A program made the position numbers and the translations under genes. DNA of 64,000 bases from Cavia porcellus (taxonomy: Eukaryota; Chordata; Mammalia; Rodentia; Caviidae), in assembly GCF_034190915.1 (NCBI RefSeq), contig NW_026947545.1:124001-188000 (forward strand). The letters run 5' to 3'. Positions 25,465 through 38,100 of this stretch are shown here, in pieces. The stretch's first letter is position 1, and each line of letters begins with the position of its first letter. Below the pieces are notes generated by a model. The model ran no database searches. It saw nothing but the letters and a program-made list of their open reading frames with translations, and was not told the DNA's origin.

Positions 25465-26506
25465 TTTCTAACAGGCCATTCACTAGTAGGGGTGAGAAAA
25501 ACATCACGGGGTCGTGTGAATCGGAGGGTCTGAATTAGGATAGGCTGTGAGTGGCAATGTAGGATGAAGGAAAGCACCAAGGGTTTGTCAGCATCGGGAG
25601 GCAAGGAAACATGCAGTGGCAATGTAGAATAGGTTTCTGATAAGCATCGCTGGGTGGTGCACATTGTAAGGGTTTCTAACAGGCCATTCACTAGTAGGAA
25701 TTAGAACAACATCACGCGGTGGTGTGAATCAGAGGCCCTGAATTATGATAGGCAGTGAGTGGCAATGTAGGATGGAGAAAACACCACAGGGTGGTCAGCA
25801 TGGGGAGGTCAGGAAACATGCAGTGGTAATGTACGATAGGTTTCTGAAAAAAAAAAAAGCGGGGTGGTGCGCAGTGTAAGGTTTTCTAACAGGCCATTCA
25901 CTAGTAGGAGTCAGAAAAACATCACGGGGTGGTTTGAATCAGAAGGCCTGATTAAGCATAGGAAGTGAGTGGCAATGTAAAATGGAGAAAAGCACCACGG
26001 GGTGGTCATCATGGGGAGGATATGAAACATGCATTGGCAATGTAGGATAGGTTTCTGAAAAACATCGCGGGGTTTTGTGCATTGTAAGGGTTTGTAGCAT
26101 TCCATGCACTAGTAGGAGTGACAAAATCATCACGGGGTGGTGTGAATCGGAGGGCCTGAATCAGGATAGGCAGTGAGTGGCAATGTAGGATGGAGAAAAA
26201 CACCACGGGGTGGTCAGGATGGGGAGGTCAGGAAACATGCAGTGGCAATGAAGCATAGGTTTCTTAAAAACATTGCGGGGTGGTGCTCATTGTAAGGGTT
26301 TCTAAAAGGCCTTTCCCTAGTAGGAGTGAGAGCAACATCACGAGGTGGTGTGAATCGCAGGGCCTGAATCATTATAGGCCGTGAGTGGCAATGTAGGATG
26401 GAGAAAAGCACCACGGGGTGGTCAGGATTGGGAGGTCAGGAAACATTCAGTGGCAATGTAGGATAGCTTTCTGAAAAACATCGCGGTGTAGTGCGCATAG
26501 TAATGG
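25465..26506. repeat. 1,042-bp five-monomer tandem duplication, unit 1
   Basis: Unit 1 of a direct duplication found only in copy 3 of the 28-mer. The exchange point lies in TTTCTAACAGGCCATT, present at both ends. The length equals 5 x 208 plus 2 bp from a long poly-A tract. Both units share variants absent from copies 1 and 2 (ACATCACGCGGTGG for ACATCATGCGGTGG, and CTTAAAAACATTGC for CTTAAAATCATTGC), so the duplication came after copy 3 had diverged. Confidence 0.88.
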
Positions 26507-27548
26507 TTTCTAACAGGCCATTCACTAGTAGGGGTGAGAAAAACATCACGGGGTCGTGTGAATCGGAGGGTCTGAATTAGGATAGGCTGTGAGTGGCAAT
26601 GTAGGATGAAGAAAAGCACCAAGGGTTTGTCAGCATTGGGAGGCAAGGAAACATGCAGTGGCAATGTAGAATAGGTTTCTGATAAGCATCGCTGGGTGGT
26701 GCACATTGTAAGGGTTTCTAACAGGCCATTCACTAGTAGGAATTAGAACAACATCACGCGGTGGTGTGAATCAGAGGCCCTGAATTATGATAGGCAGTGA
26801 GTGGCAATGTAGGATGGAGAAAACACCACAGGGTGGTCAGCATGGGGAGGTCAGGAAACATGCAGTGGTAATGTACGATAGGTTTCTGAAAAAAAAAAAA
26901 GCGGGGTGGTGCGCAGTGTAAGGTTTTCTAACAGGCCATTCACTAGTAGGAGTCAGAAAAACATCACGGGGTGGTTTGAATCAGAAGGCCTGATTAAGCA
27001 TAGGAAGTGAGTGGCAATGTAAAATGGAGAAAAGCACCACGGGGTGGTCATCATGGGGAGGATATGAAACATGCATTGGCAATGTAGGATAGGTTTCTGA
27101 AAAACATCGCGGGATTTTGTGCATTGTAAGGGTTTGTAGCATTCCATGCACTAGTAGGAGTGACAAAATCATCACGGGGTGGTGTGAATCGGAGGGCCTG
27201 AATCAGGATAGGCAGTGAGTGGCAATGTAGGATGGAGAAAAACACCACGGGGTGGTCAGGATGGGGAGGTCAGGAAACATGCAGTGGCAATGAAGCATAG
27301 GTTTCTTAAAAACATTGCGGGGTGGTGCTCATTGTAAGGGTTTCTAAAAGGCCTTTCCCTAGTAGGAGTGAGAGCAACATCACGAGGTGGTGTGAATCGC
27401 AGGGCCTGAATCATTATAGGCCGTGAGTGGCAATGTAGGATGGAGAAAAGCACCACGGGGTGGTCAGGATTGGGAGGTCAGGAAACATTCAGTGGCAATG
27501 TAGGATAGCTTTCTGAAAAACATCGCGGTGTAGTGCGCATAGTAATGG
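26507..27548. repeat. 1,042-bp five-monomer tandem duplication, unit 2
   Basis: Second unit, starting where TAGTAATGGTTTCTAACAGG passes into CATTCACTAGTAGGGG. It differs from unit 1 at very few sites: it keeps GCATTGGGAGGC, where unit 1 has GCATCGGGAGGC, and has CGCGGGATTTTG, where unit 1 has CGCGGGGTTTTG. Downstream the sequence returns to the normal order of the 28-mer. Confidence 0.88.
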
Positions 27549-28668
27549 TTTCTAACAGGCCATTTACTAGTAGGAGAGAGAAATACATCATGGTGTGGTG
27601 TGAATTGGAGGGCCTGAATCAAGTTAGACAGTGAGTGGCAATGTAGGAGGGAGAAAAGCAACACGGCATGGTCAGCATGGGGAGGTCAGGAAACATTTAG
27701 TGGCAATGTCGTATAGGTTTCTGAAAAACATCGAAGGGGGGTGCGCATTGTAAGGGTTTCTAACAGGCCATTCACTAGTAGGAGTGAGAAAAACATAACG
27801 GGGTGGTGTGAATCGGAGGCCCTGAATAATATAGGCAGTGAGTGGCAGTGTAGAATGTCGAAAAGCACCACGGGATGGTCAGCAGGGGGAGGTCAGGAAC
27901 CGTGCAGTGGCAATGTGGGATAGCATTCTGAAAAACATAACGGGTTGGTGCGCATTGTAAGAGTTTCTAACAGGCCATTCACTAGTAGGAGTCAGAAAAA
28001 CATCACGGCATGGTGTGAATTGGAGGGCCTGAATCAGGATAGGCAATGAGTGGCAATGTAGGATGGAGAAAAGCATCAAAGGGTGGTCATCATGGGGAGG
28101 GCAGGACACATGCAGTGGCAATGTAGGATAGGTTTCTGAAAAACATCGCAAGTGGTGAGAATTGTAAGGCTTTCTAACAGGCCATTCACTAGTAGGACGG
28201 AGAAAAACATCACGGGGTGGTGTGAGTCAGAGGGCCTGAATTATGTTAAGCAGTGAGTGGCAATGTAGGATGGAGAAAAGCAACCACGGGGTGGTCAGAA
28301 TGGGGAGGTCAGGAAACATGCAGTGGCAATGTAGGATAGGTTTCAGAAAAAAAACTTCAGGGTGGTGCGCATTGTAAGGGTTTCTAACAGGCCATTAACT
28401 AGTAGGAGTGAGAAAAACATCACGGGGTGGTGTGAATCGGAGATCCTGATTTAGGATAGGCAGTGAATGGCAATGTAGGATGGAGAAAAGCACCACGAGG
28501 TGGTCAGCATGAGGAGGTCAGGAAACATGCAGTGGCAAAGTACGATAGTTTTCTTAAAAACATCACGGGGTGGTGCCCATTGTAAGGCTTTCTAACAGGC
28601 CATTCACTAGTAGTAGTGAGAAAAACATCACGGGGTGGAGTCAATCGGAGGGCCTGAATCAAGTTGGA

Positions 28669-28788
28669 CAGTGAGTGGCAATGTAGGATGGAGAAAAGCA
28701 CCACGGGTTTGGTGAGCATGGGGAGGTAAGGAAACATACAATGGCAATGTAGGATAGGTGTGAATTGGAGGGCCTTAATCAAGTTAGA
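28669..28788. repeat. Truncated 120-bp monomer, copy 3
   Basis: Junction at 28,758/28,759. It aligns with 46,152 and 46,658 in the intact version, where 505 bp separate the two flanks. Confidence 0.85.
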
Positions 28789-29169
28789 CAGTGAGTGGCA
28801 ATGTAGGATGGAGAAAACTCCACGGGTTGGTGAGCATGCGGAGGTCAGGAAACATGCATTGGCAATGTAAGATAGGTTTCTGAAAAACTTCGTGGGTTGT
28901 GAGCAAAGTAAGGGTTTCGAACAGGCCATTCACTAGTAGGAGTGAGAAAAACATCACGGTGGGGTGTGAATCGGAGGGCCTGAATTAGTTTAGGCAGTGA
29001 GTGGCAATGTAGGATGGAGAAAAGCACCACAGGATGGTCAGGATGGGGAGGTCAGGAAACATGCAGTGGCAATGTAGGATACTTTTTTGAAAAACATCAG
29101 GGGGTGATGCGCATTTTAAGGGTTTCAAAAAGGCCAGTAACTAGTAGGAGTGAGAAAAACGTAACGGAG

Positions 29170-32100
29170 TGGTGTGAATCGGAGGGCCTGAATAAGGATA
29201 GGCAGTGAGTGGCAATGTAGGATGGAGAAAAGCACCACGGGGTGGTCAGCATGGGGAGGTCAGGAAACATGCAGTGGCAATGTGGGATAGGTTTCTGAAA
29301 AAAAAAGCGGGGTGGTGCGCATTGTAAGGTTTTCTAACAGGCCATTCACTAGTAAGAGTCAGAAAAACATCACGGGGTGGTGTGAATCGGAGGGCCTGAT
29401 TTAGGATAGGCAGTGAGTGGCAATGTAAAATGGAGAAAAGCACCACGGGGTGGTCATCATGGGGGGAAAGAAACATGCAATGGAAATGTAGGATAGTTTT
29501 CTGAAAAACATCATAGGGTGGTGCGCATTGTAAGGGTTTCTAACAGGCGTTTCACTAGTAGGATGAAGAAAAACATCACGGTGTGGTGTGAATCAGATGT
29601 TCTGAATTAGTATAGGCAGTGAGTGGCAATGTACGATGGAGAAAGGCACCACGGGGTGGTCAGCATGGGGAGGTCAGGAAACATGCATTGGCAATGTAGG
29701 ATAGGCTTCTGAAATACATCGCGGGGTGGTGTGCATTGTAAGGCTTTCTAACAGGCCATTAACTAGTAGGATGAGAAAAACATCACGTTGTGGTGTGAAT
29801 CGGTGGGCTTGACTTAGGATAGGCAGTGAGTGGCAACATAAAATAGAGAAAAGCACCACAGGATGGTCAGCATGGGGAGGTCAGAAAACATGCCGTGGCA
29901 ATGTAAGATAGGTTTCTGAAAAAAAAAAAAAAGCGAGGTGTTGCACATTGTAAATGTTTCTAACATGCCATTCACTAGTAGGAGTTTGAAAAACATCACG
30001 GGGTGGTGGGAATCGGAGGGCCTGAATTAGGATAGGCAGTGAGTGGCAATATAGGTTGGAGAAAAGCACCACAGGGTGGTCAGCATGGGGAGGTAAGGAA
30101 ACATACAGTGGCAATGTAGGATAGTTTTCTGTAAAACAACACGGGGTGGTGCGCATTGTAAGGGTTTCTAACAGGCCATTCACTAGTAGGATTGAGAAAA
30201 ACTTCACGGGGTGGTTTGAATCAGATGTTCTGAATTAGGATATACAGTGAGTGGCAATGTAAAATGGAGAAAAGCACCACGGGGTGGTCATCATGTGGAG
30301 GACACGAAACATGCAGTGGCAATGTAGGATAGTTTTCTGAAAAACGTCATGGGGTGGTTCACATTGTAAGGGTTTCTAACAGGCCATTCACTTGTAGGAT
30401 GAAGAAAAACATCACGGGGTGGTGTGAATCAGATGTTCTCAATTAGTATAGGCAGTGAGTGGCAATGTAGGATGGAGAAAAGCACCACGGGGTGGTCAGC
30501 ATGGCGAGGTCAGGAAACATGCATTGGCAATGTAGGATAGGTTTCTGAAAAACATCACGGGGTGGTGTGCATTGTAAGGCTTTCTAACAGGCCATTCACT
30601 AGTAGGATGAGAAAAACATCACGTCGTGGTGTGAATCGCTGGGCCTGAATTAGGATAGGCAGTGAGTGGCAATATAAAATGGAGAAAAGCACCACGGTGT
30701 GGTCTGCATGGGGAGGTCAGGAAACATGGAGTGGCAATATAGGATAGGTTTCTGAAAAACATCACGGGGTGGTGCGCATTGTAAGGGTTTCTAACGGGCC
30801 ATTCTCTGGTAGGAGTGAGAAATACATCACGGGAGGGTGTGAATCGGAAGGCCTGAATTAGGATAGGCAGTGAGAGGCAATGTAGGATGGAGAAAAGTAC
30901 CACGGCATGGTCAGCATGGGGAGGTCAGGAAATATGCATTGGCAATGTGGGATAGCGTTCTGAAAAACATTACGGGTTGGTGCGCATTGTAAGGGTTTCT
31001 AACAGGCCATTCACTAGTAGAAGTGAGAAAAACATCACGGGGTGGTGTGAATCAGAGATCCTGAATTATGATAAGCAGTGAGAGGCAATGTAGGATGGAG
31101 AAAAGCACCATGGGGTGATCAGCATGGGAGGTCAGGAAACATGCAGTGACAATGTAGGATAGGTTTCTGAAAATAACATCAGGGTGGTGCGCATTGTAAG
31201 GGTTACTAACAGGCCTTTCACTAGTAGGAGTCAGAAAACATCACGGGGTTTTTTGAATGGGAGGGCCTGAATTAGGATAGGCAGTGAGTGGCAATGTAGG
31301 ATGGAGAAAAGCACCACGGGGTGGTCAGCATGGGGAGGTCAGGAAACATGCACTGGCAAAGTAGGATAATTTTCGGAAAAACATCACGTGGTGGTGCCCA
31401 TTGTAACGCTTTCTAACAGGCCATTCACTAGTAGGAGTGAGAAAAACATCACGGGTTCGTGTGAATCGGAGGGCCTGAATTAGGATAGGCAGTGAGCGGC
31501 AATGTAAAAGGGAGAAAAGCACCAAGGGGTGGTCATCATGGGGAGGTCAGGAAACATGCAGTGGCAATGTAGGATAGGTTTCTGAAAAACATCGCAGGGT
31601 GGTGCGCATGGTAAAGTTTTCTAACAGGCCATTCACTAGTAGCAGTGAGAAAAATATAACAGGGAGGTGTGAATCCGACGGCCTGAATCAGGATTGGCAG
31701 TGAGTGGCAATGTAGGATGGAGAAAAGAACCACGGGGTGGTCAACATGGGGAGGTCAGGAAACATGCAATGGCAATGTAGGATAGGTTTCTGAAAAACAT
31801 CGCGGGGTGGTGCGCATTGTAAGTGTTTCTAACCAGCCATTCACAAGTAGGACTGAAAAAAACATCACGGGTTGGTGTGAATCGGAGGGACTGAATTAGG
31901 TTAGGCAGTGAGTGGCAATGTAGGATGGAGAAAATCACCACAGGGGAGTCAGCATGGGGAGGTCAGAAAACATGCTGTGGCAATGAAGGATATGTTTCTG
32001 AAAAAAAAAAAAGCGTGGTGTTGCACATTGTAAGTGTTTCTAACAGGCTATTCACTAGTAGGAGTGAGAAAAACATCACGGGGTGGTGTGAATCGGAGGG

Positions 32101-32564
32101 CCTGAATTACGATAGGCGGTGAGTGGCAATGTAGGATGGAGAAAAGCACCACAGGTTGGTCAGCTTGTGGAGTTCAGGAAACATGCAGTGGCAATGTAGG
32201 ATAGTTTTCTGAAAAACATCACGGGGTGGTGCACATTGTAAAGGTTTCTAACAGACCATTCGGTAGTGGGATTGAGAAAAAGTTCACGGGGTGGTTTGAA
32301 TCAGATGTTCTGAATTAGGATATACAGTGAGTGGCAATGTAGGTTGGAGAAAAGGACCACGGGGTGGTCAGCATGGGAAGATCGGGAAACATGCATTGGC
32401 AATTTAGGATAGGTTTCTGAAAAACATCGCTGGTGGTGCGCATTGTAAAGGCTTTCTAACAGGCCATTCACTAGTGGGAGTGAGAAAAACATCACGGGGT
32501 GGTGTGAATCGGAGGGCCTGAATTAGGACAGGCAGTGAGTGGCAATGTAAGATGGAGAAAAGCA
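29170..32564. repeat. Divergent monomers between the two young higher-order arrays
   Basis: About 16 monomers that form no tandem higher-order unit here. The first few match 47,070-47,700 at an offset near 17,900 bp, sharing CACTAGTAGGATGAAGAAAA and GGCAATGTACGATGG. The part around 30.2-30.9 kb matches about 50.4-51.1 kb at roughly 20.2 kb offset, sharing TTCTCAATTAGTATAGGC and TCGCTGGGCCTGAATT. Two long poly-A tracts lie here (29,919-29,932 and near 32,000). No gene or inserted element was seen. Confidence 0.75.
29919..29932. repeat. Poly-A tract, 14 A, in subunit C
   Basis: TTTCTG is followed by 14 A and then GCGAGGTG. Most monomers have TCTGAAAAACATCGCGG here, with five A. A monomer subclass has lost CATC and carries 8-14 A instead. 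The tract follows the monomer phase, so it is a hypervariable site inside the satellite, not the tail of an inserted retroelement. Confidence 0.8.
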
Positions 32565-32835
32565 CCACGGGGTGGTCAGCATGGGGAGGTCAGGAAACAT
32601 GCAGTGGGAATGTAGGATAGTTTTCTGAAAAACATCACGCGGTGGTGCGCATTGTAAGGGTTTCTAAGAGGCCCTTCACTAGTAGCAGTGAGAAAATCAT
32701 AACGGGGTGGTGTGTATCGGAGGGCCTGAATAAGAATAGGCAGTGAGTGGCAATTTAGGATGCAGAAAAGCACCACGGTGTGGTCAGCATGGGGAGGTCA
32801 GGAAACATGGAGTGGCAATATAGGATAGGTTTCTG

Positions 32836-32849
32836 AAAAAAAAAAAAAA
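32836..32849. repeat. Poly-A tract, 14 A
   Basis: Fourteen A follow TTTCTG and precede GCGGGTTGG. The matching tract in the second 23-mer copy (from 37,625) has 13 A, and this accounts for the one-base length difference between the copies. Homopolymer length is also where sequencing error is likeliest. Confidence 0.8.
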
Positions 32850-33466
32850 GCGGGTTGGTGCGCATTGTAAGGGTTTCTAATAGGCTATTCACTAGTTGTA
32901 GTGAGAAAAACATCACGAGGTGGTGTGAATCAGAGGGCCTGAATTATGATAGGCAGTGAGTGACAATGTAGGATGGAGAACAGCACCACTGGATGGTCAG
33001 CATGTGGAGGCCAGAAAACATGCAGTGGCAATGTGGGATAGTTTTCTAAAAAAAATGCAGGGTGGTGCGGATTGTAAGATTTTCTAACAGCCCATTCACT
33101 AGTAGGCGTCAGAAAAACATCACGGGGTGGTGTGAATCGGAGGGCCTGATTTAGCATAGGCAGTGAGGGGCAATGTAAAATGGAGAAAAGGAACACGGGG
33201 TGGTCATCATGGGGAGGACAGGAAACATGCAGTGGCAATGTAGGATAGTTTTCTGAAAAACATCACGGGGTGGTGCGCATTGTAAGGGTTTCGAACAGGC
33301 CATTCACTAGTAGGAGTCAGAAAAACATCACGGAGAGGTGTGAATCAGATGTTCTAAATTAGTATAGGCAGTGAGTGGCAATGTAGGATGGAGAAAAGCA
33401 CCACGGGTTGGTCAGCATGGGGAGGTCAGGAAACATGCATTGGCAATGTAGGATAGGTTTCTGAAT

Positions 33467-34298
33467 AACATCGCGGAGTGGTGTGCATTGTAAGGCTTTC
33501 TAACAGGCCATTCACTAGTAGGATGAGAAAAACATCACGTGGTGGTGTGAATCGGTGGGCCTCAATTAGGATACGCAGTGAGTGGCAACATCAAATGGAG
33601 AAAAGCACCACAGTGTGGTCACCATGGGGAGGTCAGGAAACATGCAGTGGCAATGTAGGAAAGGTTTCTGAAAAACATCGCCTGGTGGTGCGTATTGTAA
33701 GTGTTTATAGCAGGCCATTCACTAATACGAGTGAGAAAATCATCACGTGGTGGTGTGAATGGGAGGGCCTGAATTAGGATAGGCAGTGAGTGGCAATGAA
33801 GAATGGAGAAAAGCACCATGGGGTGGTCAACATGGGGAGGTCAGGAAACATGCAATGGCAATATAGGATAGGTTTCTGAAAAACATTGCGGGGTGGTGCG
33901 CATTGTAATTGTTTCTAACAAGCCATTCACAATTAGGATTGAAAAAAACATCAAGGGGTGGTGTGAATCGGAGGGCCTGAATTAGGTTAGGCAGTGAGTG
34001 GCAACATAGGATGGAGAAAATCACCACAGGGTGGTCAGCATGGGGAGGTCAGAAAACATGCCGTGGCAATGTAAGATAGGTTTCTGGAAAAAAAAAGCGA
34101 GGTGTTGCACATTGTAAGTGTTTCTAACATGCCATTCACTAGTAGGAGTGAGAAAAACATCACGGGGTGGTGTGAATAGGAGGGCCTGAATTAGGATAGT
34201 CAGTGAGGGGCAATATAGGGTGGAGAAAAGCACCACAGGGTGGTCAGCATGGGGAGGTAATGAAACATACAGTGGCAATGTAGTATAGGTTTCTGAAA
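33467..34298. repeat. 832-bp four-monomer tandem duplication, unit 1 (in 23-mer copy 1)
   Basis: Four monomers repeated directly at an offset of exactly 832 bp (4 x 208). The start is marked by ACATCGCGGAGTGGTGTGCA. Shared rare variants are GCAACATCAAATGGAG, GTTTATAGCAGGCC, AAGCCATTCACAATTAGG and TTTCTGGAAAAAAAA. Unit 1 has CACTAATACGAGTG where unit 2 has CACTAATAGGAGTG. Confidence 0.9.
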
Positions 34299-35130
34299 AA
34301 CATCGCGGAGTGGTGTGCATTGTAAGGCTTTCTAACAGGCCATTCACTAGTAGGATGAGAAAAACATCACGTGGTGGTGTGAATCGGTGGGCCTCAATTA
34401 GGATACACAGTGAGTGGCAACATCAAATGGAGAAAAGCACCACAGTGTGGTCACCATGGGGAGGTCAGGAAACATGCAGTGGCAATGTAGGAAAGGTTTC
34501 TGAAAAACATCGCCTGGTGGTGCGTATTGTAAGTGTTTATAGCAGGCCATTCACTAATAGGAGTGAGAAAATCATCACGTGGTGGTGTGAATGGGAGGGC
34601 CTGAATTAGGATAGGCAGTGAGTGGCAATGAAGAATGGAGAAAAGCACCATGGGGTGGTCAACATGGGGAGGTCAGGAAACATGCAATGGCAATATAGGA
34701 TAGGTTTCTGAAAAACATTGCGGGGTGGTGCGCATTGTAATTGTTTCTAACAAGCCATTCACAATTAGGATTGAAAAAAACATCAAGGGGTGGTGTGAAT
34801 CGGAGGGCCTGAATTAGGTTAGGCAGTGAGTGGCAACATAGGATGGAGAAAATCACCACAGGGTGGTCAGCATGGGGAGGTCAGAAAACATGCCGTGGCA
34901 ATGTAAGATAGGTTTCTGGAAAAAAAAAGCGAGGTGTTGCACATTGTAAGTGTTTCTAACATGCCATTCACTAGTAGGAGTGAGAAAAACATCACGGGGT
35001 GGTGTGAATAGGAGGGCCTGAATTAGGATAGTCAGTGAGGGGCAATATAGGGTGGAGAAAAGCACCACAGGGTGGTCAGCATGGGGAGGTAATGAAACAT
35101 ACAGTGGCAATGTAGTATAGGTTTCTGAAA
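34299..35130. repeat. 832-bp four-monomer tandem duplication, unit 2 (in 23-mer copy 1)
   Basis: Second unit, ending where ACATCGCGGGGTGGTGCGCA replaces the ACATCGCGGAGTGG of the start. Private change: GGATACACAGTGAG in place of GGATACGCAGTGAG, a CpG-to-CpA step. Confidence 0.9.
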
Positions 35131-38100
35131 AACATCGCGGGGTGGTGCGCATTGTAAGGGTTTCTAACAGGCCATTCACTAGTAGGACTGAGAAAAACAT
35201 CACGGGGTGGTGTGAATCAGAGGTCCTGAATTATGGTAAGCAGTGAGTGGCAATGCAGGATGGAGAAAAGCAACCACGGGGTGGTCAGCATGGGGAGGTC
35301 AGAAAACATGCTGTGGCAATGAAGGATATGTTTCTGAAAAAAAAAAGCGGGGTGTTGCACATTGTAAGTGTTTTTAACAGGCCATTCACTAGTAGGAGTG
35401 AAAAAACATCACGGAGTGGTGTGAATCGGAGGGCCTGAATTACGATAGGCAGTGAGTGGCAATGTAGGAAGGAGAAAAGCATCACAGGGTGGTCAGCATG
35501 TGGAGGTCAGGAAACATGCAGTGGCAATGTAGGATAGTTTTCTGAAAAACATCACGGGGTGGTGCACATTGTAAAGGTTTCTAACAGGCCATTCAGTAGT
35601 GGGATTGAGAAAAACTTCACGGGGTGGTTTGAGTCAGATGTTCTGAATTTGGATATACAGTGAGTGGCAATGTAGGATGGAGAAAAGGACCACGGGGTGG
35701 TCAGCATGGGAAGGTCGGGAAACATGCATTGGCAATGTAGGATAGGTTTCTGAAAAACATTGCTGGTGGTGCGCATTGTAAAGGCTTTCTAACAGGCCAT
35801 TCACTAGTCGGAGTGAGAAAAACATCACGGGGTGGTGTGAATCAGAGGGCATGAATTAGGACAGGCAGTGAGTGGCAATGTAGGATGGAGAAAAGCACCA
35901 CGGGGTGGTCAGCAAGGGGAGGTCAGGAAACATGCAGTGGGAATGTAGGATAGTTTTCTGAAAAACATCACGCGGTGGTGCTCATTGTAAGGGTTTCTAA
36001 GAGGCCATTCACTAGTAGCAGTTAGAAAAACATAACAGGGTGGTGTGTATCGGAGCGCCTGAATAAGAATAAGCAGTGAGTGGCAATGTAGGATGTAGAA
36101 AAGCACCACGGTGTGGTCAGCATGGGGAGGTCAGGAAACATGGAGTGGCAATATAGGATAGGTTTCTGAAAAACATCGCCTGGTGGTGCGCATTGTAAGT
36201 GTTTATGGCAGGCCATTCACTAATACGAGTGAGAAAATCATCACGTGGTGGTGTGAATGGGAGGGCCTGAATTAGTATAGGCAGTGAGTGGCAATGAAGA
36301 ATGGAGAAAAGCACCATGGGGTGGTCAACATGGGGAGGTCAGGAAACATGCAATGGCAATATAGGATAGGTTTCTGAAAAACATCGCGGGGTGGTGCGCA
36401 TTGTAATTGTTTCTAACAAGCCATTCACAATTATGATTGAAAAAAACATCAAGGGGTGGTGTGAATCGGAGGGACTGAATTAGGTTAGGCAGTGGGTGGC
36501 AATGTAGGATGGAGAAAATCACCACAGGGTGGTCAGCATGTGGAGGTCAGAAAACATGCCGTGGCAATGTAAGATAGGTTTCTGAAAAAAAAAAGCGAGG
36601 TGTTGCACATTGTAAGTGTTTCTAACATGCCATTCACTAGTAGGAGTGAGAAAAACATCACAGGGTGGTGTGAATCGGAGGGCCTGAATTAGGATAGGCA
36701 GTGAGTGGCAATATAGGGTGGAGAAAAGCACCACAGGGTGGTCAGCATGGGGAGGTAAAGAAACATACAGTGGCAATGTAGTATAGGTTTCTGAAAAACA
36801 TCCCGGGGTGGTGCGCATTGTAAGGGTTTCTAACAGGCCATTCACTAGTAGGAGTGAGAAAAACATAACGGGGTGGTGTGAATCGGAGGCCCTGAATAAG
36901 GATAGGCAGTGAGTGGCAATGTAGAATGTCGAAAAGCACCATGGGGTGGTCAGCATGGGGAGGTCAGGAAACGTGCAGTGGCAATGTGGGATAGCTTTCT
37001 GAAAAACATTACGGGTTGGTGCGCATGGTAAGAGTTTCTAACTGGCCATTCACTAGTAGGAGTCAGAAAAACATCACGGCGTGGTGTGAATTGGAGGGCC
37101 TGAATCAGGATAGGCCATGAGTGGCAATGTAGAATGGAGAAAAGCATCAAAGGGTGGTCAGCTTGTGGAGGTCAGGAAACATGCTGTGGCAATGTAGGAT
37201 AGTTTTCTGAAAAACATCACGGGGTGGTGCACATTGTAAAGGTTTCTAACAGGCCATTCAGTAGTGGGATTGAGAAAAACTTCACTGGGAGGTTTGAATC
37301 AGATGTTCTGAATTTGGATATACAGTGAGTGGCAATGTAGGATGGAGAAAAGGACCACGGGGTGGTCAGCATGGGGAGGTCAGGAAACATGCAGTGGGAA
37401 TGTAGGATAGTTTTCTGAAAAACATCACGCGATGGTGCGCATTGTAAGGGTTTCTAAGAGGCCCTTCACTAGTAGCAGTGAGAAAATCATAACGGGGTGG
37501 TGTGTATCGGAGGGCCTGAATAAGAATAGGCAGTGAGTGGCAATTTAGGATGCAGAAAAGCACCACGGTGTGGTCAGCATGGGGAGGTCAGGAAACATGG
37601 AGTGGCAATATAGGATAGGTTTCTGAAAAAAAAAAAAAGCGGGTTGGTGCGCATTGTAAGGGTTTCTAATAGGCTATTCACTAGTTGTAGTGAGAAAAAC
37701 ATCACGAGGTGGTGTGAATCAGAGGGCCTGAATTATGATAGGCAGTGAGTGACAATGTAGGATGGAGAACAGCACCACTGGATGGTCAGCATGTGGAGGC
37801 CAGAAAACATGCAGTGGCAATGTGGGATAGTTTTCTAAAAAAAATGCAGGGTGGTGCGGATTGTAAGATTTTCTAACAGCCCATTCACTAGTAGGCGTCA
37901 GAAAAACATCACGGGGTGGTGTGAATCGGAGGGCCTGATTTAGCATAGGCAGTGAGGGGCAATGTAAAATGGAGAAAAGGAACACGGGGTGGTCATCATG
38001 GGGAGGACAGGAAACATGCAGTGGCAATGTAGGATAGTTTTCTGAAAAACATCACGGGGTGGTGCGCATTGTAAGGGTTTCGAACAGGCCATTCACTAGT

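Larger units (their letters stand above)
22392..29169. repeat. 28-monomer higher-order repeat, copy 3, expanded to 33 monomers (6,778 bp)
   Basis: Third copy, at an offset of 5,736 bp from copy 2 up to about 26.5 kb and 6,778 bp afterwards. The 1,042-bp difference is an in-register tandem duplication of five monomers. Private substitutions include GGAGCAAAGCACC near 25,151 and GAAGGAAAGC with GCATCGGGAGGC near 25,567-25,600. At 29,169 the match to the start of the next unit ends: GGAGGGCCTGAATAAGG replaces GGAGGGGCTGATTTAGG. Confidence 0.9.
32565..37354. repeat. 23-monomer higher-order repeat, copy 1 (4,790 bp)
   Basis: Tandem partner of 37,355-42,143 (23 x 208 = 4,784 plus homopolymer bases). 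The offset is 4,790 bp before the poly-A tract near 32,836 (14 A against 13 in copy 2) and 4,789 bp after it. The few differences seen include CACGCGGTGGTGCGC versus CACGCGATGGTGCGC and ACATCACAGGGTGG near 36,656 versus ACATCACGGGGTGG. The last kilobase uses monomer types also found in the 28-mer (GTAGAATGTCGAAAAGCACC and GCATCAAAGGGTGGTC). Confidence 0.9.

Noticed and set aside
10921..29169. Assembly artefact as the explanation for the three near-identical 28-mer copies.
   Set aside because: Not excluded, but less likely: the copies have private substitutions, a private 1,042-bp duplication and a poly-A length change, as expected from real copies. Read depth and spanning reads would settle it.
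29919..32849. Poly-A tracts as possible SINE or LINE tails.
   Set aside because: They sit at the same monomer position each time, with no inserted sequence upstream and no target-site duplication; monomer length is nearly unchanged.
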